Shown here: one piece after another, positions 35,731 to 45,618 of the stretch | Position numbering within the stretch: the stretch's first letter is position 1 | Layout of the letters: the number at the start of each line of letters is the position of its first letter | Assembly: GCF_003054965.1 (NCBI RefSeq) | Contig: NZ_MIES01000026.1 | Span: 372,001-436,000, forward strand | Origin: Saccharospirillum sp. MSK14-1 | Lineage (GTDB): Bacteria; Pseudomonadota; Gammaproteobacteria; Pseudomonadales; Natronospirillaceae | Direction of reading: 5' to 3' | DNA length: 64,000 bases | Made by a program: the position numbers and the translations under genes | The notes under the pieces: generated by a model | What the model was told of the DNA's origin: nothing | Seen by the model: the letters and a program-made list of their open reading frames with translations, nothing else | Database searches by the model: none

Positions 35731-36564
35731 TTACCCCAGACGATCCAGAATAGCCAGTGACGGTTCGGCGCGGTTCAGGGTGTAGAAATGCAGCCCCGGT
35801 GCGCCGCTGTCGAGCAGTTCGCGACATAGGTTGGTCACGACCGTCTGGCCAATGGCCTGGATGCGTTTGCTGTCGTCGCCGCAGGCTTCAAGTTGCTTGC
35901 GCAACCAGCGCGGAATGTCGGCACCGCAGGCATCGGAAAAGCGGATCAGGCTCGATACGTTAGTGATCGGCATGATACCCGGCACGATGTCGATGTCACA
36001 GCCCCGCGCCCGCACTTCGCGTACGAAATGGCGATAGGCGTCGGCGTTGTAGAAGTATTGCGTGATGGCGCGATCGGCACCGGCTTTGGCCTTGGTGATG
36101 AAGTTTTGAATGTCGGCATCGAAATTCGGCGCTTGCGGATGCATTTCCGGGTAGGCGGCCACTTCCAGCGTGAAGGTGTCGTTGTAATGCGTGCGGATAA
36201 ATTGCACCAGATCGCTGGCGTGACGGAAATCGCCACCAGTGCCACCCATGCCCGAGGGTAAATCCCCGCGCAGGGCGACGATGCGGCGAATGCCCGCTTC
36301 GCGATAACGATCGAGCAATTCTACAACGGTGGCCTCGGTGGTGCCGATGCACGACAGGTGGGGCGCACTGGGCACACCACGTTGATTCAGGTCAATCACC
36401 GTCTGAATGGTGCGTTCCTGAGTGGAGCCGCCAGCACCGTAAGTGACGGAAAAAAATTCGGGATTGGCGGCTTTTAAAGCGTTGTGCTCACTGAACAGTT
36501 TTTCGTAACCGGCTTCGGTGCGCGGTGGAAAAAACTCGAAACTGACAGGTACAGAGGAAGGCAT
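35731..36564 (-). CDS. metF: Methylenetetrahydrofolate reductase
   Basis: Reduces 5,10-methylene-THF to 5-methyl-THF, the methyl donor for methionine synthesis. 277 residues. Family features: FEFFPPRT, SVTYGAGGST, IVALRGDLP (flavin site), TQYFYNAD and PGIMPI. Last gene of the methyl-cycle operon, 87 bp after ahcY. No clear Shine-Dalgarno precedes the ATG. Confidence 0.95.
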   Translation of the reverse strand: MPSSVPVSFEFFPPRTEAGYEKLFSEHNALKAANPEFFSVTYGAGGSTQERTIQTVIDLNQRGVPSAPHLSCIGTTEATVVELLDRYREAGIRRIVALRGDLPSGMGGTGGDFRHASDLVQFIRTHYNDTFTLEVAAYPEMHPQAPNFDADIQNFITKAKAGADRAITQYFYNADAYRHFVREVRARGCDIDIVPGIMPITNVSSLIRFSDACGADIPRWLRKQLEACGDDSKRIQAIGQTVVTNLCRELLDSGAPGLHFYTLNRAEPSLAILDRLG

Positions 36565-36651
36565 GGTTTTGACTCTTTTGGGCGAGGCAAAACGGAAGAC
36601 TCGATAACGCCATTAAGCGTTAAGCGTCTCCCGTCCAGCGTCGAGCAGTTT

Positions 36652-38052
36652 TTAATATTTATAATCGTTCGGTTTAAACGGACCTTCGACCGGTACGCGA
36701 ATGTACTTGGCTTGTTCGTCGGTCAAGCGAGTAATAACGCCACCAAAACCGCGCACCATTTCGGCAGCCACTTCTTCGTCGAGTTTTTTCGGCAGTACTT
36801 TGACGTACAGGTTCTCGGCTTTTTTGGCTTCCGGCAGGTCGGCAAATTTCTGTTCGTACAGATACATTTGCGCCAGCACCTGGTTAGCAAAAGAACCGTC
36901 CATCACGCGGCTCGGGTGACCGGTGGCGTTGCCCAGGTTCACCAAGCGACCCTCGGCCAGCAGGATCAGATAATCGTTGTTATCGTCGCTGCGGAAGATC
37001 TGGTGCACTTGAGGCTTCACTTCATCCCAACGCCAATTTTTGCGCATGTAAGCGGTGTCGATTTCGTTATCGAAGTGACCGATGTTGCACACCACTGCGC
37101 CTTTTTTCAGCGCGGTCAGCATGTGCTGATCGCAAACGTTGGTGTTGCCGGTGGTGGTGACGATGAGGTCGGTGTTGCCCAGCAGTTCTTTGTCGATGCT
37201 GGCGGCGGTGCCGTCGTTCTGGCCGTTGAGATACGGCGAGACCACTTCGAAGCCATCCATGCAGGCCTGCATGGCGCAGATCGGATCGATCTCGGTAACG
37301 CGTACGATCATACCTTCCTGACGCAAGGATGCAGCCGAGCCTTTGCCGACGTCACCGTAGCCAACGACCAGCGCTTTTTTGCCGGCCAGCAGGTGATCGG
37401 TGGCGCGTTTGATGGCGTCGTTCAACGAATGACGGCAGCCGTATTTGTTGTCGTTTTTCGATTTGGTGACGGCATCGTTCACGTTGATTGCCGGGACTTT
37501 CAAGGTGCCTTCGTCGAGCATTTCCAGCAAGCGATGCACACCGGTGGTGGTCTCTTCGCTGATGCCGTGAATGTCGTTCAGCAGTTGCGGGTATTTGGTG
37601 TGCACCATTTCCGTCAGATCACCACCGTCATCGAGAATGATGTTGGCGTTCCAGGTCTCTTTGCCGTCTTTTTCCGAGAGGATGGTTTGCTCAATGCACC
37701 ACAGGAATTCCTCTTCGGTTTCACCTTTCCAGGCAAAGACCGGAATGCCCGCGGCAGCGATGGCAGCGGCAGCGTGATCCTGAGTGGAGAAAATGTTGCA
37801 CGATGACCAGCGCACTTCCGCGCCCAGCTCGACCAGCGTTTCGATCAGCACGGCGGTCTGAATGGTCATGTGAATGCAGCCCATGATGCGTGCGCCGGCC
37901 AGTGGCTGATCGGCTTTGTATTTGCTGCGCAATGCCATCAGCGCCGGCATTTCACTTTCGGCAATGGTGATTTCTTTGCGGCCATAACCGGCCAGGTTAA
38001 TGTCGGCGACTTTGTAATCGCTGAAGTTGGAAAGGTCAGTTGCTGTCGTCAT
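36652..38052 (-). CDS. ahcY: Adenosylhomocysteinase (S-adenosylhomocysteine hydrolase)
   Basis: Hydrolyses S-adenosylhomocysteine to adenosine and homocysteine, relieving product inhibition of methyltransferases. 466 residues. The NAD motif is [10 protein letters not shown]; catalytic motifs [11 protein letters not shown] and [15 protein letters not shown] are present; the C-terminus NDYKY resembles the conserved DHYRY tail. GGAGAA ribosome binding site. It sits between metK and metF. I saw no SAH riboswitch in the 67-bp leader. Confidence 0.97.
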   Translation of the reverse strand: MTTATDLSNFSDYKVADINLAGYGRKEITIAESEMPALMALRSKYKADQPLAGARIMGCIHMTIQTAVLIETLVELGAEVRWSSCNIFSTQDHAAAAIAAAGIPVFAWKGETEEEFLWCIEQTILSEKDGKETWNANIILDDGGDLTEMVHTKYPQLLNDIHGISEETTTGVHRLLEMLDEGTLKVPAINVNDAVTKSKNDNKYGCRHSLNDAIKRATDHLLAGKKALVVGYGDVGKGSAASLRQEGMIVRVTEIDPICAMQACMDGFEVVSPYLNGQNDGTAASIDKELLGNTDLIVTTTGNTNVCDQHMLTALKKGAVVCNIGHFDNEIDTAYMRKNWRWDEVKPQVHQIFRSDDNNDYLILLAEGRLVNLGNATGHPSRVMDGSFANQVLAQMYLYEQKFADLPEAKKAENLYVKVLPKKLDEEVAAEMVRGFGGVITRLTDEQAKYIRVPVEGPFKPNDYKY

Positions 38053-38119
38053 GGGGTTCTCCTGTTGGAGCGAGCGCGAGGGTCGGGGTTCGCGCTGGCT
38101 GCCAAAACTGTGATTGCGA

Positions 38120-39274
38120 TTAGAGGTTAGCGCCTTTCTTCAAGGCGTCGACTTTATCCAGATTTTCCCAGCTGAAGCCCTCTCGGCCGAAGTGGCCGTA
38201 GGAGGCCGTTGGGCGGTAAATCGGGTTGAGTAGGTCGAGCATTTCGACGATGCCGCGTGGGCGCAGGTCGAAGTGTTCGCGCACCAGTTCGGCGATCAGG
38301 TTTTCGTCGACCTTGTTGGTGCCGAAGGTGTTGATGGAAATCGAGGTCGGTTCAGCGACGCCGATGGCGTAGGAAACCTGGATTTCGCACTTGTCGGCGA
38401 GGCCAGCAGCGACGATGTTTTTGGCCACATAGCGACCGGCGTAAGCGGCCGAGCGGTCCACTTTTGACGGGTCTTTGCCCGAGAAAGCACCGCCGCCGTG
38501 ACGCGCCATGCCGCCGTAGGTGTCGACGATGATCTTACGACCGGTCAGGCCGCAGTCGCCCACCGGGCCACCGATGACAAAGTTGCCGGTCGGGTTGATG
38601 TGAAACAGGGTTTTGTCGTGCAGCCATTCTTGCGGCAACGTTGGCTTGATGATGTGTTCGAGCACGGCATCGCGCAGATCGCCCAGACTGATGTTTGGAT
38701 CGTGTTGAGTCGACAGTACCACCGCATCGACGGCGACCGGCTGGCCGTTTTCATAGCGCAGCGTGACCTGGGATTTGGCGTCCGGACGCAGCCACGGCAG
38801 GGTGCCGTTTTTGCGCAGTTGCGATTGACGCTCAACCAGACGGTGCGAGAAATAAATGGGGGCCGGCATAAAGGCGTCGGTTTCGTTGGTGGCGTAGCCG
38901 AACATCAGGCCCTGGTCGCCAGCGCCCTGGTCTTTGTTGTCGGCTTCATCAACGCCCATGGCGATGTCGGCGGACTGTTTGCCGATGGCGTTGAGTACCG
39001 CGCAGGAATCGGCGTCGAAACCAACGTCGGAGCTGGTGTAACCGATGTCACGAATCACGTCGCGGACGATGTCTTCCAGGTCGACATAGGTGTTGGTGCG
39101 CACTTCGCCGGCGATGATCGCCATGCCGGTTTTCACCAGTGTTTCGACGGCGACGCGGGCGTTTTTGTCTTCGGTCAGAATGGCGTCCAGTACCGCGTCG
39201 GAAATCTGGTCGGCCATTTTATCCGGGTGACCTTCGGAGACGGACTCGGACGTAAACAGGCTGTATTCGCTCAT
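38120..39274 (-). CDS. metK: S-adenosylmethionine synthetase
   Basis: Makes SAM from methionine and ATP. 384 residues, the E. coli length. Signatures: [33 protein letters not shown] and [16 protein letters not shown]. It starts 30 bp after the ArsR-methyltransferase gene, so it is in the same transcript. No SAM riboswitch is visible; control is probably at the operator further upstream. Confidence 0.97.
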   Translation of the reverse strand: MSEYSLFTSESVSEGHPDKMADQISDAVLDAILTEDKNARVAVETLVKTGMAIIAGEVRTNTYVDLEDIVRDVIRDIGYTSSDVGFDADSCAVLNAIGKQSADIAMGVDEADNKDQGAGDQGLMFGYATNETDAFMPAPIYFSHRLVERQSQLRKNGTLPWLRPDAKSQVTLRYENGQPVAVDAVVLSTQHDPNISLGDLRDAVLEHIIKPTLPQEWLHDKTLFHINPTGNFVIGGPVGDCGLTGRKIIVDTYGGMARHGGGAFSGKDPSKVDRSAAYAGRYVAKNIVAAGLADKCEIQVSYAIGVAEPTSISINTFGTNKVDENLIAELVREHFDLRPRGIVEMLDLLNPIYRPTASYGHFGREGFSWENLDKVDALKKGANL

Positions 39275-39304
39275 AGTGGTTCCCTCGAGCTGATGATGAT
39301 TGGG

Positions 39305-40282
39305 TCAGGCTGCCACGGTGGCGTGACGGTCTGGTTGTTCGTGTTGCATGAATGGCTTGCGGTACAACTGCGTCTGCACCTGGAAGCCATTGCGTAACGC
39401 CAAAAATCGGCCGGTTTCGTGGGCCAGGCCGGCTGCATCGGCCCACTGGTGTAATTCATCGGGCTCGAAACCGAGCCACTGATCGCCGCATTCGCTGTAG
39501 GCCCATTCCTGTTCGTGACGACACAGGTCGGTGACGACCAACAAACCACCGGCGTCCAGCAATTGGGCGCACTGCTGTAATTCCTGACCGGGCGCCGGTA
39601 CGTGGTGCAAGACCATGTTATAGACCACCAAATCGTAAACGTGGCCTTCGGCAACTAAGGCTGCGGTATCGCACTGGCGCAGTTCGACGCCGGTCAGGTC
39701 TTCAGTCAGCCCACGCGCCTGGTCGAGCATGGCGCTGGATATATCAACACCGGTGACCGAATCGAAGCGTTCGTGCAATGCGCGCAGAAACTCGCCTTTG
39801 CCGGGGCCGACCTCCAATACCGTCTGGTGGCTGGTTTTTCGAACGTTGTCGAGCAGTGCCAGCGTTTCCGGTCCGTACTGGCCAAACAGCGCTATACGTT
39901 CCTGATAGAGTTCCAGTTCATCGGCGTGACTGGCAAAGAACGCCTGAGCGGCTTCCAGACGGGCGGCGCGGATGTCGTTGAGCTTCCTCGCCAGCGGCTT
40001 TGGCAGGGCGTAGCTGTCGAGCGTGCGAAACAAATTTTGTTGCAGGCCGAGCTGATCGGTCAGGGCGCGACGGTAATAGATGGAGTTGCCTTCGCGCCGA
40101 CTTTCGACCCAACCTTCTTTGGCAAGAATCTTCAGGTGGTGGCTCATGCCGGACTGTTTAACGTCGAGCAGATCGCTGAGTTCAAGCACGCCAAAAGCAC
40201 CCTGCCCCAGGACCTGCAATACGGTCAGTCGGGTTGGGTCACCGAGGGCTTTAAAGAAGGCGGGCAGCTGGTCTAGGTTCAT
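39305..40282 (-). CDS. ArsR-type regulator fused to a SAM-dependent methyltransferase domain (SahR-like)
   Basis: 325 residues. The N-terminal winged helix (about 1-85) has the ArsR recognition segment LSDLLDVKQSGMSHHLKILAKEGW; a methyltransferase fold follows (motif I VLEVGPGKGEF near residue 155; VVYNMVLHHV). ArsR regulators of the SAM cycle called SahR sense S-adenosylhomocysteine in other proteobacteria; location upstream of metK-ahcY-metF supports that role. The methyltransferase-like domain may serve as the ligand sensor. The ATG at 40282 is used; a TTG 12 codons upstream is possible. A perfect operator lies 39 bp upstream. Confidence 0.88.
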   Translation of the reverse strand: MNLDQLPAFFKALGDPTRLTVLQVLGQGAFGVLELSDLLDVKQSGMSHHLKILAKEGWVESRREGNSIYYRRALTDQLGLQQNLFRTLDSYALPKPLARKLNDIRAARLEAAQAFFASHADELELYQERIALFGQYGPETLALLDNVRKTSHQTVLEVGPGKGEFLRALHERFDSVTGVDISSAMLDQARGLTEDLTGVELRQCDTAALVAEGHVYDLVVYNMVLHHVPAPGQELQQCAQLLDAGGLLVVTDLCRHEQEWAYSECGDQWLGFEPDELHQWADAAGLAHETGRFLALRNGFQVQTQLYRKPFMQHEQPDRHATVAA

Positions 40283-40320
40283 GGCGGGAAGACTAGCAGT
40301 GGATTCGGGCTTTCTCAATG

Positions 40321-40346
40321 TCTATATCAAAAAATATTGATATAGA
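40321..40346 (-). promoter_or_regulatory. Perfect ArsR/SahR-type operator
   Basis: TCTATATCAA (40321-40330) and its exact reverse complement TTGATATAGA (40337-40346), with a 6-bp A/T-rich spacer. It lies upstream of the ArsR-methyltransferase-metK-ahcY-metF operon and in the divergent region with tkt. Confidence 0.75.
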
Positions 40347-40547
40347 TTTGGTAGCTTGGCGCCGTGGCCCCAGACGCGGCCTTTCTGATATTATTTCGCG
40401 TCTCGAAAGTGAGGGGTGGACCGGTGAACGGTGTTAACGGGTTCATTGGCCCCTCGGTTCACTTTTGGGACCATTAATTATCGCCTTTCGGGAGCCATTC
40501 CCGGACACGTCGCTCGTACAACAAATGAATCAATCGAGGATGTTTTG

Positions 40548-42539
40548 ATGCCGTCACGCAGTGATCTCGCCAACGCGATCCGCGCTCTGAGTATGGATGC
40601 GGTCCAGAAAGCCAATTCCGGTCACCCCGGCATGCCGATGGGCATGGCCGATATCGCCCAGGTTCTGTGGTGTGATTATCTCAAGCACAATCCGACCAAC
40701 CCGAGCTGGTTCGATCGCGACCGCTTTATCCTGTCTAACGGCCATGGCTCCATGCTGCATTATTCGCTGCTGCATCTGAGCGGTTATGACCTTGGCATTG
40801 AAGACCTCAAACAATTCCGTCAGCTGCACTCGCGTACGCCGGGCCACCCGGAATATGGCTACACCCCGGGCATTGAAACCACCACCGGACCGTTGGGTCA
40901 GGGCCTGGCCAACGCCGTCGGTTTTGCACTGGCGGAAAAAACCCTGGGCGCGCAGTTCAACCGCAAGGGTCACGACATTGTCGATCACAACACCTATGTG
41001 TTCCTCGGTGATGGCTGCTTAATGGAAGGCGTTTCTCATGAAGCCGCCTCACTGGCCGGTACCCAAGGTCTGGGAAAACTGATCGCGTTTTATGATGACA
41101 ACGGCATTTCCATCGACGGTGAAGTAGAAGGTTGGTTCACCGACGATACCGTTAAGCGTTTCGAAGCCTATGGCTGGCAAGTGATTCCGCGTGTTAACGG
41201 TCACGATCCGGAAGAGATTAAGCAAGCCATCGAAACCGCGCGTGACAATAAAGATCAACCGACGCTGATCTGCTGCAAAACCATCATCGGCTTTGGTTCG
41301 CCCAACAAAGAAGGCAAAGAAGCCAGCCACGGCGCGGCGCTGGGTGACGATGAAATTACCCTGACGCGTGAAAAACTGGGCTGGAAACACGGTCCGTTTG
41401 AGATTCCTCAAGACATCTACGATGCCTGGGACGCCCGTGGTAAAGGCCGCAAAGCTGAATCCAGCTGGCAGGATGCGTTCAACGCCTATCAAAGTGCCCA
41501 TCCGGAACTGGCGGCGGAATTTGAGCGTCGCATGAAAGGCGAATTGCCGGCCGACTTTGAACAGTTTGCCGAAGGTCTGATCAAAGACATTGACGCCAAA
41601 GGCGAATCCATCGCCAGCCGTAAGGCGTCGCAGCAATCGATTGAAGCCTTTGCGCCGAAACTGCCGGAGTTGTTCGGTGGTTCTGCTGATCTGGCGGCGT
41701 CTAACCTGACGCTGTGGAGCGGTGCTAAGGGCGTCAGCCAGGCCGAGCCCGATGGCAACTACTGCTTCTACGGTGTGCGCGAGTTTGGTATGACCGCCAT
41801 CATGAACGGTTTAGCGCTGCACGGTGGTTTCCGCCCCTATGGCGCGACCTTCCTGATCTTTATGGAATACGCGCGCAACGCCGTACGCATGTCGGCGCTG
41901 ATGAAGCAGCCGGTGATTCACGTCTACACCCATGACTCCATCGGCCTGGGCGAAGACGGCCCGACGCACCAGCCGGTTGAGCAACTGGCGTCACTGCGTC
42001 AGACCCCGAACCTGGAAACCTGGCGTCCGGCCGATACCGTGGAAACGGCCGTGGCCTGGAAAAATGCCATCGGTTCGAAGGACCAACCCAGTGCACTGGT
42101 GTTCTCACGTCAGGGGCTGGCGCACCAAAAACGGACAAGCCAGCAGATCGCCGATATCGACAAAGGCGGCTATGTGTTGCGTGACAGCGATGGCGCACCG
42201 GCGGTGGTATTGATTGCCACGGGCTCAGAAGTGGGTCTGGCCATTGACGCGGCCGATCAACTGGCTGCGAAAGGCGTTGCAGCACGGGTGGTTTCCATGC
42301 CCTGTACCGAACGGTTTGATGCCCAAGATGCGGCCTACCGCGAAGCCGTACTGCCGACCGGCGTTAAGCGCATTGCGGTCGAAGCCGGTATTGCTGATTT
42401 CTGGTACAAGTACGTCGGTCTCGACGGCGCCGTGCTGGGCATGACCAGCTTTGGTGAATCGGCGCCAGCCGGTGAGCTGTATCAGCATTTCGGCATTACC
42501 GCCGATGCGCTGGTCGAGCGCGCTCAAGCGATTTTGTAA
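40548..42539 (+). CDS. tkt: Transketolase
   Basis: Thiamine-diphosphate enzyme of the pentose phosphate pathway and, here, carbon exchange with glycolysis. 663 residues (E. coli 663). The ThDP motif is [13 protein letters not shown]...DDN; catalytic-loop segments [26 protein letters not shown]-like and SRQG are present. The ATG at 40548 has GAGGA 7 bp upstream and the usual family start; in-frame codons back to 40431 are discarded. Divergent from the SahR-like operon; followed by a strong terminator. Confidence 0.97.
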   Translation: MPSRSDLANAIRALSMDAVQKANSGHPGMPMGMADIAQVLWCDYLKHNPTNPSWFDRDRFILSNGHGSMLHYSLLHLSGYDLGIEDLKQFRQLHSRTPGHPEYGYTPGIETTTGPLGQGLANAVGFALAEKTLGAQFNRKGHDIVDHNTYVFLGDGCLMEGVSHEAASLAGTQGLGKLIAFYDDNGISIDGEVEGWFTDDTVKRFEAYGWQVIPRVNGHDPEEIKQAIETARDNKDQPTLICCKTIIGFGSPNKEGKEASHGAALGDDEITLTREKLGWKHGPFEIPQDIYDAWDARGKGRKAESSWQDAFNAYQSAHPELAAEFERRMKGELPADFEQFAEGLIKDIDAKGESIASRKASQQSIEAFAPKLPELFGGSADLAASNLTLWSGAKGVSQAEPDGNYCFYGVREFGMTAIMNGLALHGGFRPYGATFLIFMEYARNAVRMSALMKQPVIHVYTHDSIGLGEDGPTHQPVEQLASLRQTPNLETWRPADTVETAVAWKNAIGSKDQPSALVFSRQGLAHQKRTSQQIADIDKGGYVLRDSDGAPAVVLIATGSEVGLAIDAADQLAAKGVAARVVSMPCTERFDAQDAAYREAVLPTGVKRIAVEAGIADFWYKYVGLDGAVLGMTSFGESAPAGELYQHFGITADALVERAQAIL

Positions 42540-42575
42540 CCGATTATTTCCCGCTTGTTCGGGACCGCCTGTTAT

Positions 42576-42607
42576 CACCACCGGCCCAGTGCCGGTGGTG
42601 TTGTTTT
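42576..42607 (+). terminator. Rho-independent terminator after tkt
   Basis: CACCACCGGC and GCCGGTGGTG form a perfect 10-bp stem with a 5-nt loop, followed by TTGTTTT. Confidence 0.85.
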
Positions 42608-42705
42608 GAAGCTGCGTAAAACGGCGCTATTGCCCGTTATAGGGTGGCGGTAAGGCTTTTGCATAACAAAGTGTTTGCATTGGATCGCATTGCGGGATTC
42701 AACGG

Positions 42706-42733
42706 CTGTCACACCCGGTTAGCCGTGTATAAT
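42706..42733 (+). promoter_or_regulatory. Upstream promoter candidate of the BMP operon
   Basis: CTGTCA (42706-42711), a 16-bp spacer, then TATAAT (42728-42733), preceded by TG (extended -10). Confidence 0.45.
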
Positions 42734-42764
42734 GCAGGCGTTTGTTGCACTGGGGCTTCAGGGG

Positions 42765-42793
42765 TTGACCGATCGGTCAGCTATGCCTAGAGT
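42765..42793 (+). promoter_or_regulatory. Downstream promoter with overlapping RutR-like palindrome
   Basis: TTGACC (42765-42770), a 17-bp spacer, then TAGAGT (42788-42793). The -35 is embedded in the perfect 14-bp palindrome TGACCGATCGGTCA (42766-42779). That sequence resembles the RutR consensus TTGACCA-N2-TGGTCAA (pyrimidine/purine regulator) with one mismatched position per half. A repressor bound here would block the promoter. Confidence 0.5.
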
Positions 42794-42871
42794 GCTCCCA
42801 ACGGTCCGGGTCGGGCCAGTTGGGCGTATGCAAAAACAACCATAACTTTAATCGCTGATAGGGGATTCTCC

Positions 42872-43903
42872 ATGAAAGGTATGTTCAAGGTCGCTGCTGC
42901 GACGGCCGTCGCGGGCGCTGTTTTGGTGGCGGGTTGCTCATCCGATAGCGAAGAAGAGCAGTCCGCAAGTTTTAGCCCGGCTGTGATCTACGACACGGCA
43001 GGTAAGTTTGACAAATCATTCAACGAAGCGGTTTTCCGTAACGGTGTTGAAGAGTTCAACGCGGATAACGAAGACATCACCGTTTCTGAATTTGAACCGC
43101 AGAACGAAGAGCAGCGTGAACAGGGTCTGCGTCGTCTGGCCAGCAATGGCAACAGCCCGATCGTATCGGTTGGTTTTAACTTCAGCTCTTCTGTAGAGAA
43201 GGTTGCGGCTGAATTCCCGGACACTCAGTTCGCCATCATCGACTCTGTGGTTGATCTGCCTAACGTTCAGTCCATCGTCTTTGCTGAGCACCAGGGTTCT
43301 TTCCTGGTCGGCGCGCTGGCAGCTATGGCCAGTGAAAACGGCGCTGTTGGTTTCGTCGGTGGTATGGACATTCCGCTGATTCGTAAGTTCGCCTGTGGTT
43401 TCGAGCAAGGCGCCAAATACGTAAACGGCGACATCGAGTACTTCGAGAACATGACCGGTTCTACCCCGGCTGCGTTTGCCGATCCGGCGCGCGGTTCTGA
43501 GCTGGCCAAGTCGCAAATCTCTCAAGGCGCTGACGTAATCTTCGCGGCGGCCGGTGGTACTGGTATCGGTGTGTATCAGGCTGCGGCTGACGAAGGCATC
43601 TACGCCATCGGCGTTGACTCCAACCAGAACTACCTGCAGCCAGGCACCATGCTGACCTCTATGGTTAAGCGCGTTGGTGTTGCTGCTTACCAGACTTGGG
43701 AAGAAGGCCAGTCCGGTGAGTGGGAAGGTGGCATCAAGGTTCTCGACCTGTCTGCCGGTGGTGTTGACTGGGCTCTGGACGAATTCAACCAGGACCTGAT
43801 TCAACCGGCTTGGGAAGAGCGTATGGCGCAAATCCGTCAGGCCATCATCGATGGTGAGATCGAAGTATACGATTACACCACGACTGGTAGCTGCGACATC
43901 TGA
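42872..43903 (+). CDS. BMP family ABC transporter substrate-binding lipoprotein (nucleoside/purine type)
   Basis: 343 residues. Lipoprotein signal with lipobox LVAGC (Cys22), so anchored in the membrane facing the periplasm. BMP/PnrA-like features: YDTAGKFDKSFNEAVFRNG, NFSSSVEKVA, and FAAAGGTGIGVYQAA. Members bind nucleosides or purines. It is transcribed from two promoter candidates and followed by a strong hairpin before the ATPase gene, so the binding protein is probably made in excess over the membrane parts. Confidence 0.92.
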   Translation: MKGMFKVAAATAVAGAVLVAGCSSDSEEEQSASFSPAVIYDTAGKFDKSFNEAVFRNGVEEFNADNEDITVSEFEPQNEEQREQGLRRLASNGNSPIVSVGFNFSSSVEKVAAEFPDTQFAIIDSVVDLPNVQSIVFAEHQGSFLVGALAAMASENGAVGFVGGMDIPLIRKFACGFEQGAKYVNGDIEYFENMTGSTPAAFADPARGSELAKSQISQGADVIFAAAGGTGIGVYQAAADEGIYAIGVDSNQNYLQPGTMLTSMVKRVGVAAYQTWEEGQSGEWEGGIKVLDLSAGGVDWALDEFNQDLIQPAWEERMAQIRQAIIDGEIEVYDYTTTGSCDI

Positions 43904-43922
43904 TCGTTCAGACCTGTCGCTG

Positions 43923-43954
43923 AAAAGCACTCGCCGATGCGCGAGTGCTTTTTT
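43923..43954 (+). terminator. Intra-operon terminator between binding protein and ATPase genes
   Basis: AAGCACTCGC and GCGAGTGCTT form a perfect 10-bp stem with a 6-nt loop, followed by TTTTG. Likely partial termination that favours the binding-protein transcript. Confidence 0.8.
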
Positions 43955-44031
43955 GTTCGGCCCAGATCCGTCTTCCACCCCCGACGGATTCGGGCCTATC
44001 CTTCCGTTAGCTAACGATTACCGGGTGACCC

Positions 44032-45618
44032 ATGACTCCCCCCGATTCAGCTTCTGATTCTGCCATGGATATGGCTCTGGAACTGCGCGGCATCGACAAG
44101 CGCTTTGGCGACGTGCATGCCAACAAGGACATTAACCTTCAGGTTCGACAAGGCACCATCCACGGCATTGTGGGTGAAAACGGTGCTGGTAAATCGACTC
44201 TGATGAGCATCATTTACGGCTTTTATGCGGCCGATAAAGGCGATGTCCTGGTCGATGGTCAGGTACTCGATATCAAAGATTCCAAAACGGCGATTAACGC
44301 CGGCATTGGCATGGTGCATCAGCACTTTATGCTGATTCAGAATTTTACCGCCCTGGAAAACGTCATCCTGGGTGCCGAGGATGGTATCGCTATTGAAACC
44401 AGCCTCGACAAAGCCCGTCGTGAAATGGAACGGCTGGCTTCCGAATATCAATTGAATGTGCCGTTGGATGTGCCGGTCGAAGAGTTGTCGGTCGGTTACC
44501 AGCAGCGCATTGAGATTCTTAAAGCGCTCTACCGTGGCGCCCGTATTCTGATTCTCGACGAACCCACCGGTGTGTTAACACCGCAGGAAACCGATCACCT
44601 CTTTAAGGTGTTGGCGTCGCTGAAAGAGCAGGGCACGACGGTCATTCTGATTACCCACAAGCTGCGCGAAATCATGGCAGCGACCGACGAAGTATCGGTG
44701 ATGCGTCGTGGTGAAATGGTGGCGCATGTGAAAACCGCCGACACCAATCAGGAAGATCTGGCTGAATTGATGGTCGGTCGTAAAGTATTGCTACGGGTTG
44801 AGAAAGGCGAAGCCGAACCTGGCGACGTTAAATTGGCCGCTCGCCATATCAGTCTGACGGATGCTCAGGGTGTGAAACGTCTGAGCGACGTATCCTTAGA
44901 TGTGCGTGCCGGTGAAATCGTGGGTATTGCCGGCGTCTCCGGTAATGGTCAGTCAGAATTGCTTGAAGCCTTGGCAGGCATACGCAACATCGATTCAGGC
45001 GAGATGTATCTGAACGGCGAAACGGTGACAGCGGGGACCGCTATCGACCCGGAAAAAGTTCGTCAGCTGGGTGTGGGGCATATTCCTGAAGACCGCCATC
45101 GCATGGGTCTGATCAACACCTTCTCGGCCTATGAAGCCTTTGTGCTCGGTTATCACCGTGACGCCAGTTACAACAGCGGCGTGCTGATGAGCCAGAAGGC
45201 GATGATTGATGATTGCCGCGCCAAAATGGAAAGCTGGGACGTGCGTCCGCCAGACCCCTTCCTGAAAACCGCCAACTTCTCCGGTGGTAACCAGCAAAAG
45301 CTGGTAATCGCCCGTGAAGTGGAGCAGGGCCACGATGTGATGTTGATTGGCCAGCCAACGCGCGGTGTCGACATTGGCGCCATTGAATCCATCCATAAAC
45401 GCATTCTGGAAATGCGCGATGCCGGCAAAGCCATTTTGCTGGTGTCGGTGGAGCTCGATGAAATCCGTTCGCTCGCCGATCGCATTCTGGTGATGTTCGA
45501 CGGCATCATCGTTGGCGAAGTGCCGGCCGATAAAGCCGATGAGCGGACCTTGGGCCTGATGATGGCCAACATTGTTCCCGATGAAATCAAAGCGCTTCAG
45601 GCGGAGGTATCAGCATGA
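44032..45618 (+). CDS. Nucleoside-type ABC transporter ATP-binding protein, two ABC modules
   Basis: 528 residues. First module: Walker A GENGAGKST, signature LSVGYQQRIEI, Walker B LILDEPTGVLTP. Second module: degenerate P-loop GVSGNGQSE (Lys replaced by Gln) and FSGGNQQKLVIA, then IGQPTRGVDIGAIE. This two-domain form with an altered second P-loop is typical of ribose/nucleoside importer ATPases (RbsA/YufO-like). The ATG at 44032 lacks a strong ribosome binding site; an in-frame ATG at 44065 is an alternative. Coupled to the permease gene (ATGA). Confidence 0.93.
   Translation: MTPPDSASDSAMDMALELRGIDKRFGDVHANKDINLQVRQGTIHGIVGENGAGKSTLMSIIYGFYAADKGDVLVDGQVLDIKDSKTAINAGIGMVHQHFMLIQNFTALENVILGAEDGIAIETSLDKARREMERLASEYQLNVPLDVPVEELSVGYQQRIEILKALYRGARILILDEPTGVLTPQETDHLFKVLASLKEQGTTVILITHKLREIMAATDEVSVMRRGEMVAHVKTADTNQEDLAELMVGRKVLLRVEKGEAEPGDVKLAARHISLTDAQGVKRLSDVSLDVRAGEIVGIAGVSGNGQSELLEALAGIRNIDSGEMYLNGETVTAGTAIDPEKVRQLGVGHIPEDRHRMGLINTFSAYEAFVLGYHRDASYNSGVLMSQKAMIDDCRAKMESWDVRPPDPFLKTANFSGGNQQKLVIAREVEQGHDVMLIGQPTRGVDIGAIESIHKRILEMRDAGKAILLVSVELDEIRSLADRILVMFDGIIVGEVPADKADERTLGLMMANIVPDEIKALQAEVSA

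Noticed and set aside
36484-37806. 440-codon open frame opposite ahcY
   Set aside because: Shadow of ahcY; translated sequence has no family resemblance and no ribosome binding site.
38053-38119. SAH riboswitch before ahcY
   Set aside because: The 67-bp leader is too short and does not fit the known consensus.
38498-39397. 299-codon open frame opposite metK
   Set aside because: Shadow of metK.
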